Positions 35,001 through 45,751 of a stretch of DNA of 64,000 bases are shown here, one piece after another (positions within the stretch are counted from its first letter, which is position 1; each line of letters starts with the position of its first letter). The stretch covers positions 7,584,243 to 7,648,242 of the forward strand of contig OU744449.1 in NCBI GenBank assembly GCA_916610825.1, given 5' to 3'. Source of the DNA: Haliclystus octoradiatus (taxonomy: Eukaryota; Cnidaria; Staurozoa; Stauromedusae; Haliclystidae). The position numbers and the translations under genes are program-made. The notes under the pieces were generated by a model. The model searched no databases. It was not told the origin of the DNA and worked only from the letters and a program-made list of their open reading frames with translations.

Positions 35001-38000
35001 ATGTAACATTACGAAGACAGTATCGTCTTTAATACAGAACATTTTTTTGGCAAGATTTATCCAATAAAGATCTCAGGCGCGATAATATTGACATGAATTG
35101 ATTGTTACTTCATGTCTATTTGTTATTTAATTCCTGCTAGGCCATTACATTAGCCATTTCAACATCGTAATTAATCGAGGGTGAGTTTTGACCAAGTGAC
35201 CTATAGTGAGAGTATCCCACAGCCATAGGTGCTCACTTGAGCCAAACAGTTACAATAATAGCACCTTTATTAAAGGCATAGATTGAGCTGCGAACATTTG
35301 CACCTGGCCAGACTATGGTTAGCCTGCGTGCAGACTAAAATCTATCTTAACGAAAGTGTAAAGCCATTTTGCTGACACTGCGTCGCCTTGTAATTTCCGG
35401 TCTCAGTTGTGTGTTTGTCAATTTTTTACACCTAATGTGGCTATGAGCAGCGTGTGTGGAAACAACAGTCAATGTAACGAAAGCTGATGATATTGTCCAA
35501 TATCTTGTTTCATTTTATTATGTTTAGTGATTGATTTCAAATATTTATTGTCTCTGGATTGTAGATAATTATGCAATAGATCACCCATTTAAAAATATGA
35601 AAGCGGAAAAAGAATCAGAAAGCATCCCGAAGGGTACACTAAAATAGAGTTAATTCAAACATAAATTACAAACAGTTAAAAAATAAGTGTTTTTATTAAT
35701 GAAACTAAACTCCAGATGCAGCAGTCTTACATCAATTTCATGATAACATTATTTGTGTGCCACATCAGGAAGGTGGTAGTTTAATATTATCCATTAAGCA
35801 AAGCACTTTTTCGGGAGAAAATAGTATAGTTTACAAAATAAAAGGCTCTTCTTGCGCTGGTCGTTATGATCTTCTTCGGCAAAAGTTCCGCCTATAGAGG
35901 AGAATTATCAAGGTGTGGTTTATTTCCTTGTTAGTTAGTAGATACCATTGATGTGGCCGACTTGTACATGAATCATCGATTTGTAAGTTTGTATGTCATA
36001 AATAAAAAACCATTTCAGAACCGTAAAAATCGTAAAGTTATAAACAACAAACCCGAATACAGTAGCGTGGCGTAGCTGTGGCTTAAGTAGGCTCCATATT
36101 TCGCTCCATAAAATATAATAAAATTATTTTGCCTTACAAAATCGTAAATGTTTCTTGCTTTTTGCTATTGATGTCAACCATGCTGTCAAAGTAATAGGAG
36201 AAACACTTGAAGTAATATTTAAACATTTATCATTGAAACCTTAAATCGAATGAAAACCAGCAAAACGGCAGCAACATATAGTAGCTAATGCCTTCACGAT
36301 TTGATTTCCAGTGCGTTGATCGCCACAACTATGCCAAAACAAACGATTAAAATCTCGTGAACAGACAGTGCAATTTAGCTTGAGTCGTCTGATTGGCTAC
36401 TGCAGTGTTACTGTCACGTGATAAAATAGACGCATTTTGATTGGGTCAAGTGAAAACAAGGCCCGTTCAGTGTCAGCAAAATGGCTTATTCTGAGCGGTG
36501 CGCAGATTTTACATTTTCGTTAAGATAGGTTTCAGTCTGCACGCAGGCTAGCTATGGTGCGTAACCCAACATTATTGTGGTTTGATAGATGGCATTAATT
36601 TTTCAATTTTAAGCCCACATGATGTGAGGGTTAATTTTTTCCCTTTAACGTTCTGTGGCAGTTAACACTTTATTATTCTTCTCACTGTAATAAGAAAATT
36701 GGAAAGAACAGCTTAAACTATTCGTAAAATGGTATAAGAATGGTAAAACCTTTAAAAATGTTATCAACTGGTGATTATATAATAGAGATTTAAAACGTTG
36801 TGGGTTTGATGTTCCTTTAACAATATTCATAGGGTCACCACTCGGGTCACTGTCTTTTCGAAAGCCTGATTTTCATATAGCCAATTTGACTGCGTCATTG
36901 CCTGCGACATTTGCCTGGGTCACAGCCATAGACATTTATCCATCAAAGTTGAAATCAATCCAACTTTGAAATCAGCCAGGCAAGACGAACGATATCCGTT
37001 CAAAACAATAGAAAAAGATCGATAAACAGACAACGACGTAGGCAAATTGGCTATTACGAGAACCAGGCTTAAATACATCACGGTTATCAAGGTCTTACTT
37101 TGAATAATTACCAAGGGACTCATCATGGGCATATGGGAAATGTTTTATAAAATTATATATTTTACCCACGTCTGCTATCTGCATCTTTTTCGACCAACAG
37201 TGGAAGTGTTACATCGGGGCTTATTCTGACGCAGTATACTTTAGTTTCATTGATTTTTTCAATTAAATTCAAACCTACAAGTAGAAAAAAACCATATATC
37301 CATGTTCTCGTGCAGGTAAAAACCTGCAGGCATGTTAAGCTAAAGACATTATTATTATCATTTATTTCTGTTTGAATGTATGCGACGTATTAAAAAAAAT
37401 AGTTATGCTCTTTATTACTCAATCATTTCTGCATTTATCCAATAACTATTCAAATAGATATACAGGCAAGACATTGCCACACTGTTATTCTCGTTTTATC
37501 CACGTTCACCATTCAGCAAATCTTCTTTATGATCTAATGAAAGTGTGCTCATTTTCTGCAGAGTATATGCGATACAAATGTAAAAATACTAAATAAATAG
37601 AATTTTACCTTCCATAAAATCTGAACAATCAACCTGAAAATAGAAAATTTGATAAACTTGAAGACAGCTTTATATATTATAAAAAGAGACTCACAAAAAT
37701 GAAATCTCAAACATTCCTCGGAAATTATAAAAGTATATCCAATTCAGCAACATAAATATGTCACATTTCTCAAGACCGTGAAATTCATTTTAACAACAAT
37801 TAACAAATAAGAACATAATAACTTACGGGAATGAAAATAGTCACAGTGACGTTTTCATGTGCTATTAAATACAGAGAAAAATTGCCTGTGATGTCGAACA
37901 GAAAACAATTTGATGAATTAGAAAGCATAAAGTCATTAGTATAAGTAATCGAAGTACAACTGATATTCATTTGGCAAATATGATTACACCCATGAATAGT

Positions 38001-38180
38001 TGGTGACTTTATAGCATTGTAAGACTTTGTAATGTCCATTGTCGTATTTTCAAATACTCTTCCTTTATAAAATAAATCGTATTTTCCGCATTGAGGTAGC
38101 TGATGACACTGACTCAGGATAAGAGTTGTCAGCAAGATACAGAGACCGAGCAATGGAAAAGAGAATACGTAAATATCCAT
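31782..38180 (-). CDS. Secreted PAN-like plus fibrinogen-related domain (FReD) protein gene, multi-exon
   Basis: Four exons found on the minus strand: 38180-37827, 37633-37609, 33501-33244 and 32041-31782, all with AG/GT boundaries in compatible phase where they can be tested. The protein has a signal peptide, a cysteine pattern like a PAN/apple module, the Cys-Ser-Asp opening typical of FReDs on a 25-nt microexon, and two exons of fibrinogen C-terminal domain. FReD proteins (ficolins, tenascins, fibrinogen-like lectins) bind glycans or proteins outside the cell. The exon expected to encode the first FReD stretch (SGVY...CDM...GGGW) was not found between 33501 and 37609, so the gene may be incomplete, or that exon may be unrecognised. 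A solo LTR and two TIR elements lie in the large intron. Confidence 0.72.
32042..33243 (-). other. Intron of the PAN-FReD gene
   Basis: AT-rich intron between the two FReD exons. I see no repeats or embedded genes in it. Confidence 0.7.
33244..33501 (-). CDS. PAN-FReD gene, FReD first recognisable exon
   Basis: A 258-nt exon from CTCCAG acceptor to TCAG/GTACAA donor. It encodes WIHIQRRIDGSVDFYRNWEE, then GFGVLETEFWLGNEYIHQIT, then EYMIRFEMSDG, the P1-P2 part of a fibrinogen C-terminal domain (W.VIQRR.DGS..F.R.W..Y..GFG....EFWLGN). It ends at NGYSG in phase 1, fitting the next exon exactly. Confidence 0.88.
33830..34070 (-). repeat. Probable solo LTR (241 bp) in the FReD intron
   Basis: On the minus strand it begins TGTAGTGGTTTAATATTGC and ends AAGAGATTCTACA, with an AATAAA signal close to the 3' end. 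The first bases (TGTAGTGGT) match the LTR of the 4518-9266 element. Target duplication is not clear. No internal region is attached, so recombination to a solo LTR is likely. Confidence 0.55.
34071..35311. other. Intronic non-coding, no feature recognised
   Basis: Part of the large intron. I searched it for the missing FReD exon (SGVY / CDM / GGGW codons on the minus strand) and saw no candidate. Confidence 0.5.
35320..36550. mobile_element. Non-autonomous TIR element, 1.23 kb, with 8-bp target repeat
   Basis: Ends TAGCCTGCGTGCAGACT and complement. Inverted similarity runs through CTATCTTAACGAAA and the AAGCCATTTTGCTGACACTG region (about 90 bp, with a small insert on the right side). Flanks ACTATGGT (35312-35319) and GCTATGGT (36551-36558) look like an 8-bp target duplication with one mismatch, consistent with P- or hAT-type insertion. 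No transposase inside. Confidence 0.8.
36862..37070. mobile_element. Small MITE, 209 bp
   Basis: Inverted ends of about 44 bp: AAGCCTGATTTTCATATAGC at the left, and the complement of AAGCCTGGTTCTCGTAATAG at the right, continuing into CCAATTTG and a CGTC.TTG.CTG block. Both arms remain pairable. No coding capacity. Confidence 0.75.
37609..37633 (-). CDS. PAN-FReD gene, 25-nt microexon
   Basis: Bounded by TTTTCAG acceptor and GTAAAATT donor. Read in phase 0 from exon 1 it gives V-D-C-S-D-F-M-E plus one base, matching the D-C-S-D segment that opens many fibrinogen-related domains. The short length makes this an inference from splice sites plus motif. Confidence 0.6.
37827..38180 (-). CDS. PAN-FReD gene, exon 1 (signal peptide and PAN-like module)
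   Basis: The chosen start, MDIYVFSFPLLGLCILLTT, begins a hydrophobic signal sequence ending near LILSQC. An in-frame ATG 13 codons upstream (38219) is possible. The chosen ATG and its AGGAAGATGGA context are conserved in the duplicate at about 38567, which supports it. Downstream are HGCNHICQMNISCTSITY and SSNCFLFD, the C-x3-C...C-x-S-x-x-Y...C-x-L-F layout of PAN/apple modules, with several N-glycosylation sites. The exon ends at ATTCCC/GTAAGT in phase 0. Confidence 0.75.
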
Positions 38181-38900
38181 CTTCCTACGATAAATAAGAT
38201 CAAGTTTATCGAGTATCAACTAAAGATCTGCGCCTTTAGCCGATGTATATGTGTGAGCATTATCTCTATCAAGTATGAGTTTTAGCAATGAAAGTTACTG
38301 AATCATATCATTGTTGACTATATTGGAGTTCATTAACAAACTCTCTATTGATGCAATACTATATTTAGTAATGTCACAGTGTAAAGATTGCTTAAGGTAG
38401 ATTTTTCATAATCACAATATACTTTATCCTGTTCTGACTCATGCAATTTGTATGACGATATGTCTAACCAAATAAGTTGTCATTATTGCATTGAGACAGC
38501 TGGAAAGGGCTCAGGACAAAATTGATCAGTAAGATACAAAAGCCGACCGATGAACTCCATCTTCCTACCATATTTCTTTTTTAAGTATAGATCGAGTTAA
38601 TCAAGTATTAACAAATTTCTGTCTTTATCTGATATCTGTGTAAGTATTACCTGTAACAGGTATGATTTGTATCAATGAAAAGTTACTAAATCATATCAGT
38701 GTTGAAGCTCAACAACAATATCCAACTCTATTGCGATATCATCTGTTGTAATCGCATATGGCAAACATTGCTTAAAGTGACATACTCATATGCATATATC
38801 ATTTACAGACTCACAAATGATATACTTTATTTTGTTCTGATTCATGAAATTTGTATGACGATGTCGATATGTCAAATTATTGACTTGTAAATAGTAATAC
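38080..38900. repeat. Diverged tandem duplication of about 0.4 kb covering the PAN-FReD first exon
   Basis: 38090-38470 and 38490-38890 align in order: AGCTG..GACA, the GTCAG(C)AAGATAC block, the ATG context CCATCTTCCTAC, GATC.AGTT.ATC(G)AGTAT, TAGT.ATG...AAAG, and the TTGCTTAA, ATATACTTTAT and ATTTGTATGACGATAT blocks. The upstream copy keeps an in-frame ATG, but its hydrophobic stretch and cysteines are eroded. It looks like a decayed duplicate of the exon and its upstream region. Confidence 0.8.
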
Positions 38901-39019
38901 ATTTTTAATGAATAAGTCGTAGAGGAAACAGTTGATGAATTTTATCAACAAATGGAACAGCATTTCTTCTTCTATCATTGGCCGTTCCATCAAGGTAAAA
39001 GATGACATTATAATATTTT

Positions 39020-39223
39020 CTATTTATACAATGTGAGAATAAAATAATTATGAATATTAAACAAATTTGCCCTTATATAGTCAGATTGCTTGTTCAGTGT
39101 TGGTTGCAATTCCTTTGTGTAAGTCATTTCGTAAATCAAGCGGTCTACTTTGACTATGTTTGATAAATGCTTAAAGTGTATATCCCCGATATTGGGAGAT
39201 TGCTTCTTTAGATAGAGAAACAT
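39020..39223 (-). pseudogene. PLE endonuclease C-terminal fragment
   Basis: Contains FKHLSNIVKVDRLIYEMTYT and LNKQSDYIRANLF, the end of a PLE GIY-YIG domain (compare FDCLIYEML and LNTQKDSIK in copy B). The preceding sequence passes directly into the foldback at 39171. An almost identical scrap (NIVKVDRLIYE) lies on the plus strand at 45673-45705. Confidence 0.7.
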
Positions 39224-40027
39224 TTTCTATCAGTACATGTTCTTCTTGTATTTTTACTTTGCGCAAGCATTTCCCCCTCGAAAATGCAATCAAAGTCACG
39301 TTTTTGTGTCTCACTCTTTTTCCTCGAACAGGAACCCACTTATTTTCCACAAGAGAGTTTACACCGGAAAAAAACAATAAACATTTTACTTATTTATCTC
39401 TAAATAAAAAACCGCTAAACCAAATGACAATCTGCTTTCGGAATGAAATTTTCAACGTTCAGCTGAAGATTTAGAGCTATATTTGTTCAATATTCAAGAT
39501 CCAGGTAAAGAGATATAAACCTCTAAAGTCAAAAGTTTTTAGTTTTGGATTTTTCTCACTCGATTGCTCATGCAATTAGCACCTCTTTACGACTTCGTCT
39601 GACAAGAGTAATCGTCCGACAATCTGCTTCGAGAAAAATCCAAAACTAAAAACTTTTGACTTTAGAGGCTTATATCTCTTTACCTGGATCTTGACTATTG
39701 ATCAAATATAGCTCTAAATCTTCAGCTGAACGTTAAAAATTTTATTCCGAAAGCAGATTGTCATTTGGTTTAGTGGTTTTTTATTTAGAGACAAATAAGT
39801 AAAAAGTTTAGTGTTTTTTCCGGTGTAAACTCTCTTGTTGAAAATAAACGGGTTCCTGTTCGAGGAAAAAGAGTGAGACACAAAATTAACCCAAAATCGT
39901 CACTTTGACTGCATTTTTGAAGGAGAAATGATCGCGCAAAGTAATAACACAATAGGATCATGTACGAATAGAAAATTTTTCTCTATCTAAAGAAGCAATC
40001 TCCCAATATCCGGGATATACACTTTAA
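39171..40027. repeat. 857-bp foldback element with arms of about 390 bp
   Basis: Left arm 39171-39557 and right arm 39631-40027 are reverse complements with few mismatches and small indels. Outer ends read TTAAAGTGTATATCCC. The 73-nt loop contains TTGCTCATGCAATTAGC. No transposase. The outer end continues PLE reading frame on the left side (IGDIHF...), so the inverted duplication appears to have formed inside or with a PLE copy. Confidence 0.88.
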
Positions 40028-40611
40028 CTTTTAACTTAGAATTGGCTAATGATAAATCCGAAACTTTATTCCAATTATTAATAAAAACCATTTACTGTTG
40101 CCTATGACCTTTTCATTGAAATTTTTTTCGAATAAGATATTTAGTGAAAGTGATATAATTAGAATAATTATAAATATTCACATGATGGTTGTTGAAATTG
40201 TATGGGGAATTTACACAGTCATAAATTGAAACTTTATATCGCATGCGTCATCCATATTTCAGAGATATAATTATGCCGATATTTTAGAAAAAAGATGTCA
40301 GCTAGCAATGATAAATATCGAAGTCTGAGACAAACAACATGAAATGCCTCTGGTAGGTGAAGAGAGACAATGAAAAATACAGCAATCAAACAACATGATA
40401 TATGATCAATAAAGATGTAAAATAACTAAACAATTTTATTCGTCAAAGTTTAGAGTTTATCCGATGGGAAATATATTTATAAATAATCCTGTTGTGCATT
40501 TATTTCACGAAACGACAGAGATGTCATTGTTCTATATGTTAGAATTTCGTTAAAAAACTGTGAAATTAAAACCATCTTGTGCAGGCTCAATTTTTTGTTA
40601 CTTTACTACAG
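40028..40611. other. Non-coding, no feature recognised
   Basis: AT-rich spacer between the foldback and the LTR element. Confidence 0.6.
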
Positions 40612-40616
40612 GAAGT

Positions 40617-43212
40617 TGTTTGGGCGAAAACCGTACTTATTCGCACTATTATTAGTAACTATTTTCAACATTTCAGATAGCCTCGTTTAGTGAGAAGTTA
40701 ACCTCCTTTTATGTAAGCACGAGTAATATTGTAATAATTAACCTTTTGTAATGACGTAATAATGTAGTATAAATAGTTCGATTTTGTATTAGTTAGTCAG
40801 TTATGCCCAGAGTTATGCCAAGCTACGCCAAGTTATGCGGTAGTTTTGTGGAGTGTTGAGCTAACTCCTCATTAGAAAGAAAGTAAAGTAAGATTGGTTG
40901 TGTTCATTTGTGTGGTTCATCCAATACTTGATCTTTTGAGTTTAAATAACACTCTTATATTATAAATACAGTCCTCATTCGTAAGAACAAGTGGTCACGT
41001 CTAACCGGAGACGAACAAGTAACAAATTTAGAGCAAACAATTTACAACAAGAAAAAAGATAATTGGTTCAAGTTGAAAGAAAGAAAAGCTTGCAATTATT
41101 CGATTAAAAGATTTTGGTATTTGGAAGTTGTTTGTTCAATCCCTGAAAACTGCTGAAGATTGGTGACTTTGGTGAGAATAAATAACATTGATAAAAATAA
41201 ATGTTGTTTTATTAGCTGAAAAAACTTTACGTTATCTATAAAGTTTAAATTCTTTAACTTCGATCTCGTGGAATCGAAGCGACACATTGTGTCAGAATTA
41301 TTCTTTAAGAATTAAGAACTCTCCGATAAACCTTTAAATTCAAAGTTTTGAAAAATCAATAAAGGACGTTGAAATCGTAATTAGGTGTAAAGAATTGATA
41401 TATCTTACACTAATTAAAAATATTGTTGAATAATTACCGCTATAGAATACAAAATAAAAGAAGGAAATATTGTTTAAGATACACATATCGTCATTAAATA
41501 GTGGATTATAATATCACAAAATTTAACACAAAAACAAATTACTTAAATTATAGATTTAAGTGATTAATTAAAACGACAACAGGTTAACATCATAAAGTTT
41601 AAATACAATAACAGACAGTGTAAAGCATCGATGGTAATGCAAAGTAATAAAATCTTGTTATTAGTTAGAAAGTTTAAACGATAGATGTTTTGGTTAAAAT
41701 TGACTTTACGTGTTTAAGTGATTTAAGAAAAATGCCGAAACAGCGAGAGGAAGGAGACGATATTATACAAACAGCATCTCATGTGAAAGAAATACGTCAC
41801 ATCAAAAACAAGAGAGATGCCTAAAGGGGTGTAATCGAAAAAATAATAAAAGAGGTGGGATGTCTAATAAAAACGTCATCAGGTATCAAAGTAATAAGAA
41901 AATATATGAACATCCTGAAGGTAAATTATTCAGCAATAGAAAGATTAACAGATGATTTTGCCGCTATCTTATCTGAAGTTGATTTTGATATCGAAGCAGA
42001 TTATATGGCGGATGTATTCGAGGAAGTATTGGACATCGGTATACTCGCTGAAAGCTATTACGGATATGATTTTGACTTTGATGAAGTAGAAATTTCATTA
42101 ACAACTGAAGTGTTAAATATATATAACAATTTAAGCCTCAAGGAGAATACAACTGATGGCCCCGATGTTGAGAACAAAAGTAAAACGTCAAATTGCGTAA
42201 AAACTAATTCTGCGTTATCATCATGTACAGTTAGTAATGAAAAAGAGAATGTCAATCATGATGAAAGCGAAATGAAACATGTTAAAAAAATTACTATAGA
42301 ACAACCGAGTAAACGTTATGTGATAACAGTAAAATCAGGTAAAAAGAAAACAATTATGGATTGCGTTTATTTGAATGAAAACAACAGATATGTCGATGAT
42401 ATTCTTAAAAGAGAAAATATTACAGAAAAGTTGTCAATGGAAGCCAGCAAATTGAGAATATTTAAATTTAATGATCCTTTTCAAGGTATTACGTAGATTT
42501 AAAAGTTAAAATATAAAAAGATTTACAGATGAAGAAACTACAATAGAAAACGATTAATGGACTTTACGATTGAATATGAATTAAGATGAAGGAAAGACAG
42601 GATTAAAACGAAGTTATAATTATATGTATCTTTATTATTAGTTAAAATAGATTCTGCGTTTAGAAAATGGTTAATCTTGGTATACATAAATAATAGAACT
42701 TTATCACAGTTATCATATTCAAGTTAAAGCATATAGCTATGAATTTCTTATTATTGAAATTGTATATTAGAATTAAGGTTACGGTTGTGATCGACCATTA
42801 TATAATTAGAAGAAGACACCGATGGTCGATGAGGGGGAGGATGTTTGGGCGAAAACCGTACTTATTCGCACTATTATTAGTAACTATTTTCAACATTTCA
42901 GATAGCTCGTTTAGTGAGAAGTTAACCTCCTTTTATGTAAGCACGAGTAATATTGTAATAATTAACCTTTTGTAATGACGTAATAATGTAGTATAAATAG
43001 TTCATTTTGTATTAGTTAGTCAGTTATGCCCAGAGTTATGCCAAGCTACACCAAGTTATGCGGTAGTTTTGTGGAGTGTTGAGCTAACTCCTCATTAGAA
43101 AGAAAGTAAAGTAAGATTGGTTGTGTTCATTTGTGTGGTTCATCCAATACTTGATCTTTTGAGTTTAAATAACACTCTTATATTATAAATACATTCCTCA
43201 TTCGTAAGAACA
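40617..43212 (+). mobile_element. Young gag-only (non-autonomous) LTR retrotransposon, 2.6 kb
   Basis: LTRs at 40617-40989 (373 bp) and 42842-43212 (371 bp) start TGTTTGGGC and end GTAAGAACA. They differ at about four sites. Perfect 5-bp target duplication GAAGT (40612-40616; 43213-43217). TGGTCACGTC just inside the 5' LTR is a plausible primer site, and GAGGGGGAGGA abuts the 3' LTR as polypurine tract. A TATAAATAG box lies within each LTR. The internal region (1.85 kb) has one gag-like ORF and no protease, RT or integrase, so it must depend on another element. BEL/Pao affiliation is a guess from the Gag-like helices and the TGTT...ACA ends. Confidence 0.93.
41732..42496 (+). pseudogene. Gag-like ORF of the non-autonomous LTR element
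   Basis: From the ATG at 41732 one frame runs to 42496 with a single in-frame TAA at 41822-41824. The downstream open part alone (ATG 41855) is 213 residues. The sequence is acidic and helical (SEVDFDIEADYMADVFEEVL), with a Ser/Asn-rich middle and a basic C-terminal third (KHVKKITIEQPSKRYVITVK). No zinc knuckle or catalytic motif. Position right after the LTR leader suggests a Gag or Gag N-terminal part. Readthrough of the stop is possible but unproven. The function cannot be assigned from sequence. Confidence 0.55.
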
Positions 43213-43217
43213 GAAGT

Positions 43218-43740
43218 ATGTCCACTATTTCATGATGTCTCAAGAGATGTAAAAGAAAAAAAAAATATTTTTCATGCCCCCCGTATTTGTTGAAAATACT
43301 ACCTACGTTAACATTTGCAATAACTCTTTACTATATGAAAACTTTTGAAGATTTTATTTTTATCGAGATGGGAGGCATGAATTAACATACGAGTAAGTAA
43401 AATGGGTAAAGAGAATTAATTGCCAGTAAGATGGAAATTTCCAATGTATATGCTAATAAATGTATCAATTTAGCAAATATATATGCCATGATTGTCCCAA
43501 TATATGTGATCAAAGAATGGCTACTGGATCTAAAACAATTCATAACAAATATAACAAAAACATCATCTGTTATCTTCTATGGATCACCGTGTGTGAAATA
43601 TTACAAAGCATCAACCCAATTGCAATAATTTATATTCATAAAATATTTTCTTTTATTTAACAGAAGCTTCTGTGAGAAACATTTAACTGATTAAACAACT
43701 TCTGGCAACATATTTGAAATTCTACAGAAATCAAATACAA
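43218..43740. other. Non-coding, no feature recognised
   Basis: Only short open frames without motifs. An A-run and a C-run near 43253-43280. Confidence 0.5.
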
Positions 43741-44312
43741 TACTAAATGACTTTTGATTTTATCGAGTCTTTTTGTGCGTTTAATGTAGGTTCATTATGT
43801 GAAAAAACATCATCTCATGAATGAAGCAATCGGTTTTATTCGAGCAGTGTCTTCGAACAGTGAACCATTTCGAACAATCAAGGGTTTTTAGTTTGTGTTG
43901 CTGTGATAGATGCTGTCCATTTGCATGTGCTTGGTGTTCTGGAATGCGTTCGTAAAGATGACGGAAAGTAAAGCCGATATAGTCTGCATCGCACAGACCA
44001 CACTGAAACTTGTATACGACGCATTGTTGACGCAAGATTTCGAGCTTTTGTTCTCTATAGCGTGAATCCTCTACCAATTTTCTGATTCTAAAATCCGGCC
44101 TGATGTTGATGTTGACTTTGTTGCTCAGACGGTGTAAATCTTGCATTGAAACTTTACTAGAATTTATATCTTTAAAAGGTTAAAACAATAATTACAGGTT
44201 TTACTTCCTTCGAAATATTACTAATTTAACAAGCATTAAAATCATTGAAATTAATAAAATCCTTAATAGCATTGAAAGAGATCTTGGCTAAAATAGAATT
44301 AAAAATGGTTGA
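43741..44312 (-). pseudogene. PLE copy C, minus-strand 3' part
   Basis: Holds LHRLSNKVNINIRPDFRIRK, then VVYKFQCGLCDADYIGFTFR, HLYERIPEH and CFIHEMMFFHIMN: the linker and GIY-YIG nuclease of a PLE, with the catalytic region kept. The last codons are frameshifted before the KKDSI-like end. Upstream similarity to the plus-strand copy at 44383-44740 extends to about 44312. Truncated; no RT motifs. Confidence 0.8.
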
Positions 44313-44382
44313 CCAATGCTGTAAAACTGCTCAAAACAATGCTTAACCACGCTTAAAACATTTGCTCCAACAAAGAAATATT

Positions 44383-44740
44383 TGAAGAAGAATGCCACCG
44401 TTTAAGATGTAATTTTTACAAGCTAAAATACCCTGTTACCGTTTCTAATTCTATTTTAACCAAGATAGCTTTCAATGCTGTTAATGATTTTAATAATTGT
44501 ATAATGATTTTAATGCCTGTAATATTAGTGATACTTCGAAGGAAGAAAAACCTGTGAATATTGTTTCACATTTTTAGATATAAAGTCTAGTAAAATTTAT
44601 AGGCAAGATTTAAACCGTCTAAGCAACAGAGTCAACATCAACATCAGACCGGTTTTTAAAAGCAGAAAATTGGAAGAGGATTCACGCTATAAAGAGCAAA
44701 AGCCCGAAATCCTGAATCAACAATGCGTCGTATACTACTT
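44383..44740 (+). pseudogene. PLE copy C, plus-strand partner
   Basis: Same PLE subfamily as 43741-44312 but in opposite orientation: EECHRL, FYKLKYPVTVSNSILTKIAF, then after a frame break the segment encoding DLNRLSNRVNINIRPVFKSR, ending at QQCVVY before the nuclease core. The two copies are head-to-head, about 70 bp apart. Confidence 0.78.
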
Positions 44741-45119
44741 TTCAAGGGGAAATATGCCTATAGATTCACGGTAATCCCTTAACATTAAATAGATATTAAC
44801 CTAATATGTGATTAAGAAAACTATATTTGAAACATATTTAAACCAATATTTATCAAAACTATGTTGACCATAATGTTGACAAATGTTGATTCGAATAAAA
44901 ATACTATATACCAAGGCTAGGAAACATCATCAATTTTAGACTAACTGAGACAAAATGTATAGGTTGATAATGGAAACGTTTTGATGAACTCACTATTGCC
45001 TGCATTTGCCATACTAATTTTGTTCAGTTTTTGAGTACTAATTAAACGTTTAGATTTATCATTTATAGCAAAATGATCAGTTTAATAGTTTTAATCCATC
45101 TGCTTGATAATACATTACG

Positions 45120-45184
45120 AAATAAAATATTTGTCTAATGATGCCATGGAAGATATGATACCGCGAAACGTTATGAAATCCTAT
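45120..45184 (+). repeat. Probable PLE 3' tail abutting (ATT)n
   Basis: GGAAGATATGATACCGCGAAACGTTATGAAA resembles, across its length, the tail signature of copies A and B (GAAGATG / hairpin / CGAAACGTT). It runs straight into the (ATT)n array. Written here in parts: GGAAGATATGATACC, then GCGAAACGTTATG. Confidence 0.5.
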
Positions 45185-45710
<526 letters not shown>

Positions 45711-45751
45711 TAACACAATTAGTAAAATATGTTTTCGTGACGAAATTTAAT

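Noticed and set aside
39171-39377. 68-residue basic frame in the foldback arm
   Set aside because: Falls wholly within the inverted repeat; the mirror frame is broken, and no known motif is seen beyond the PLE edge.
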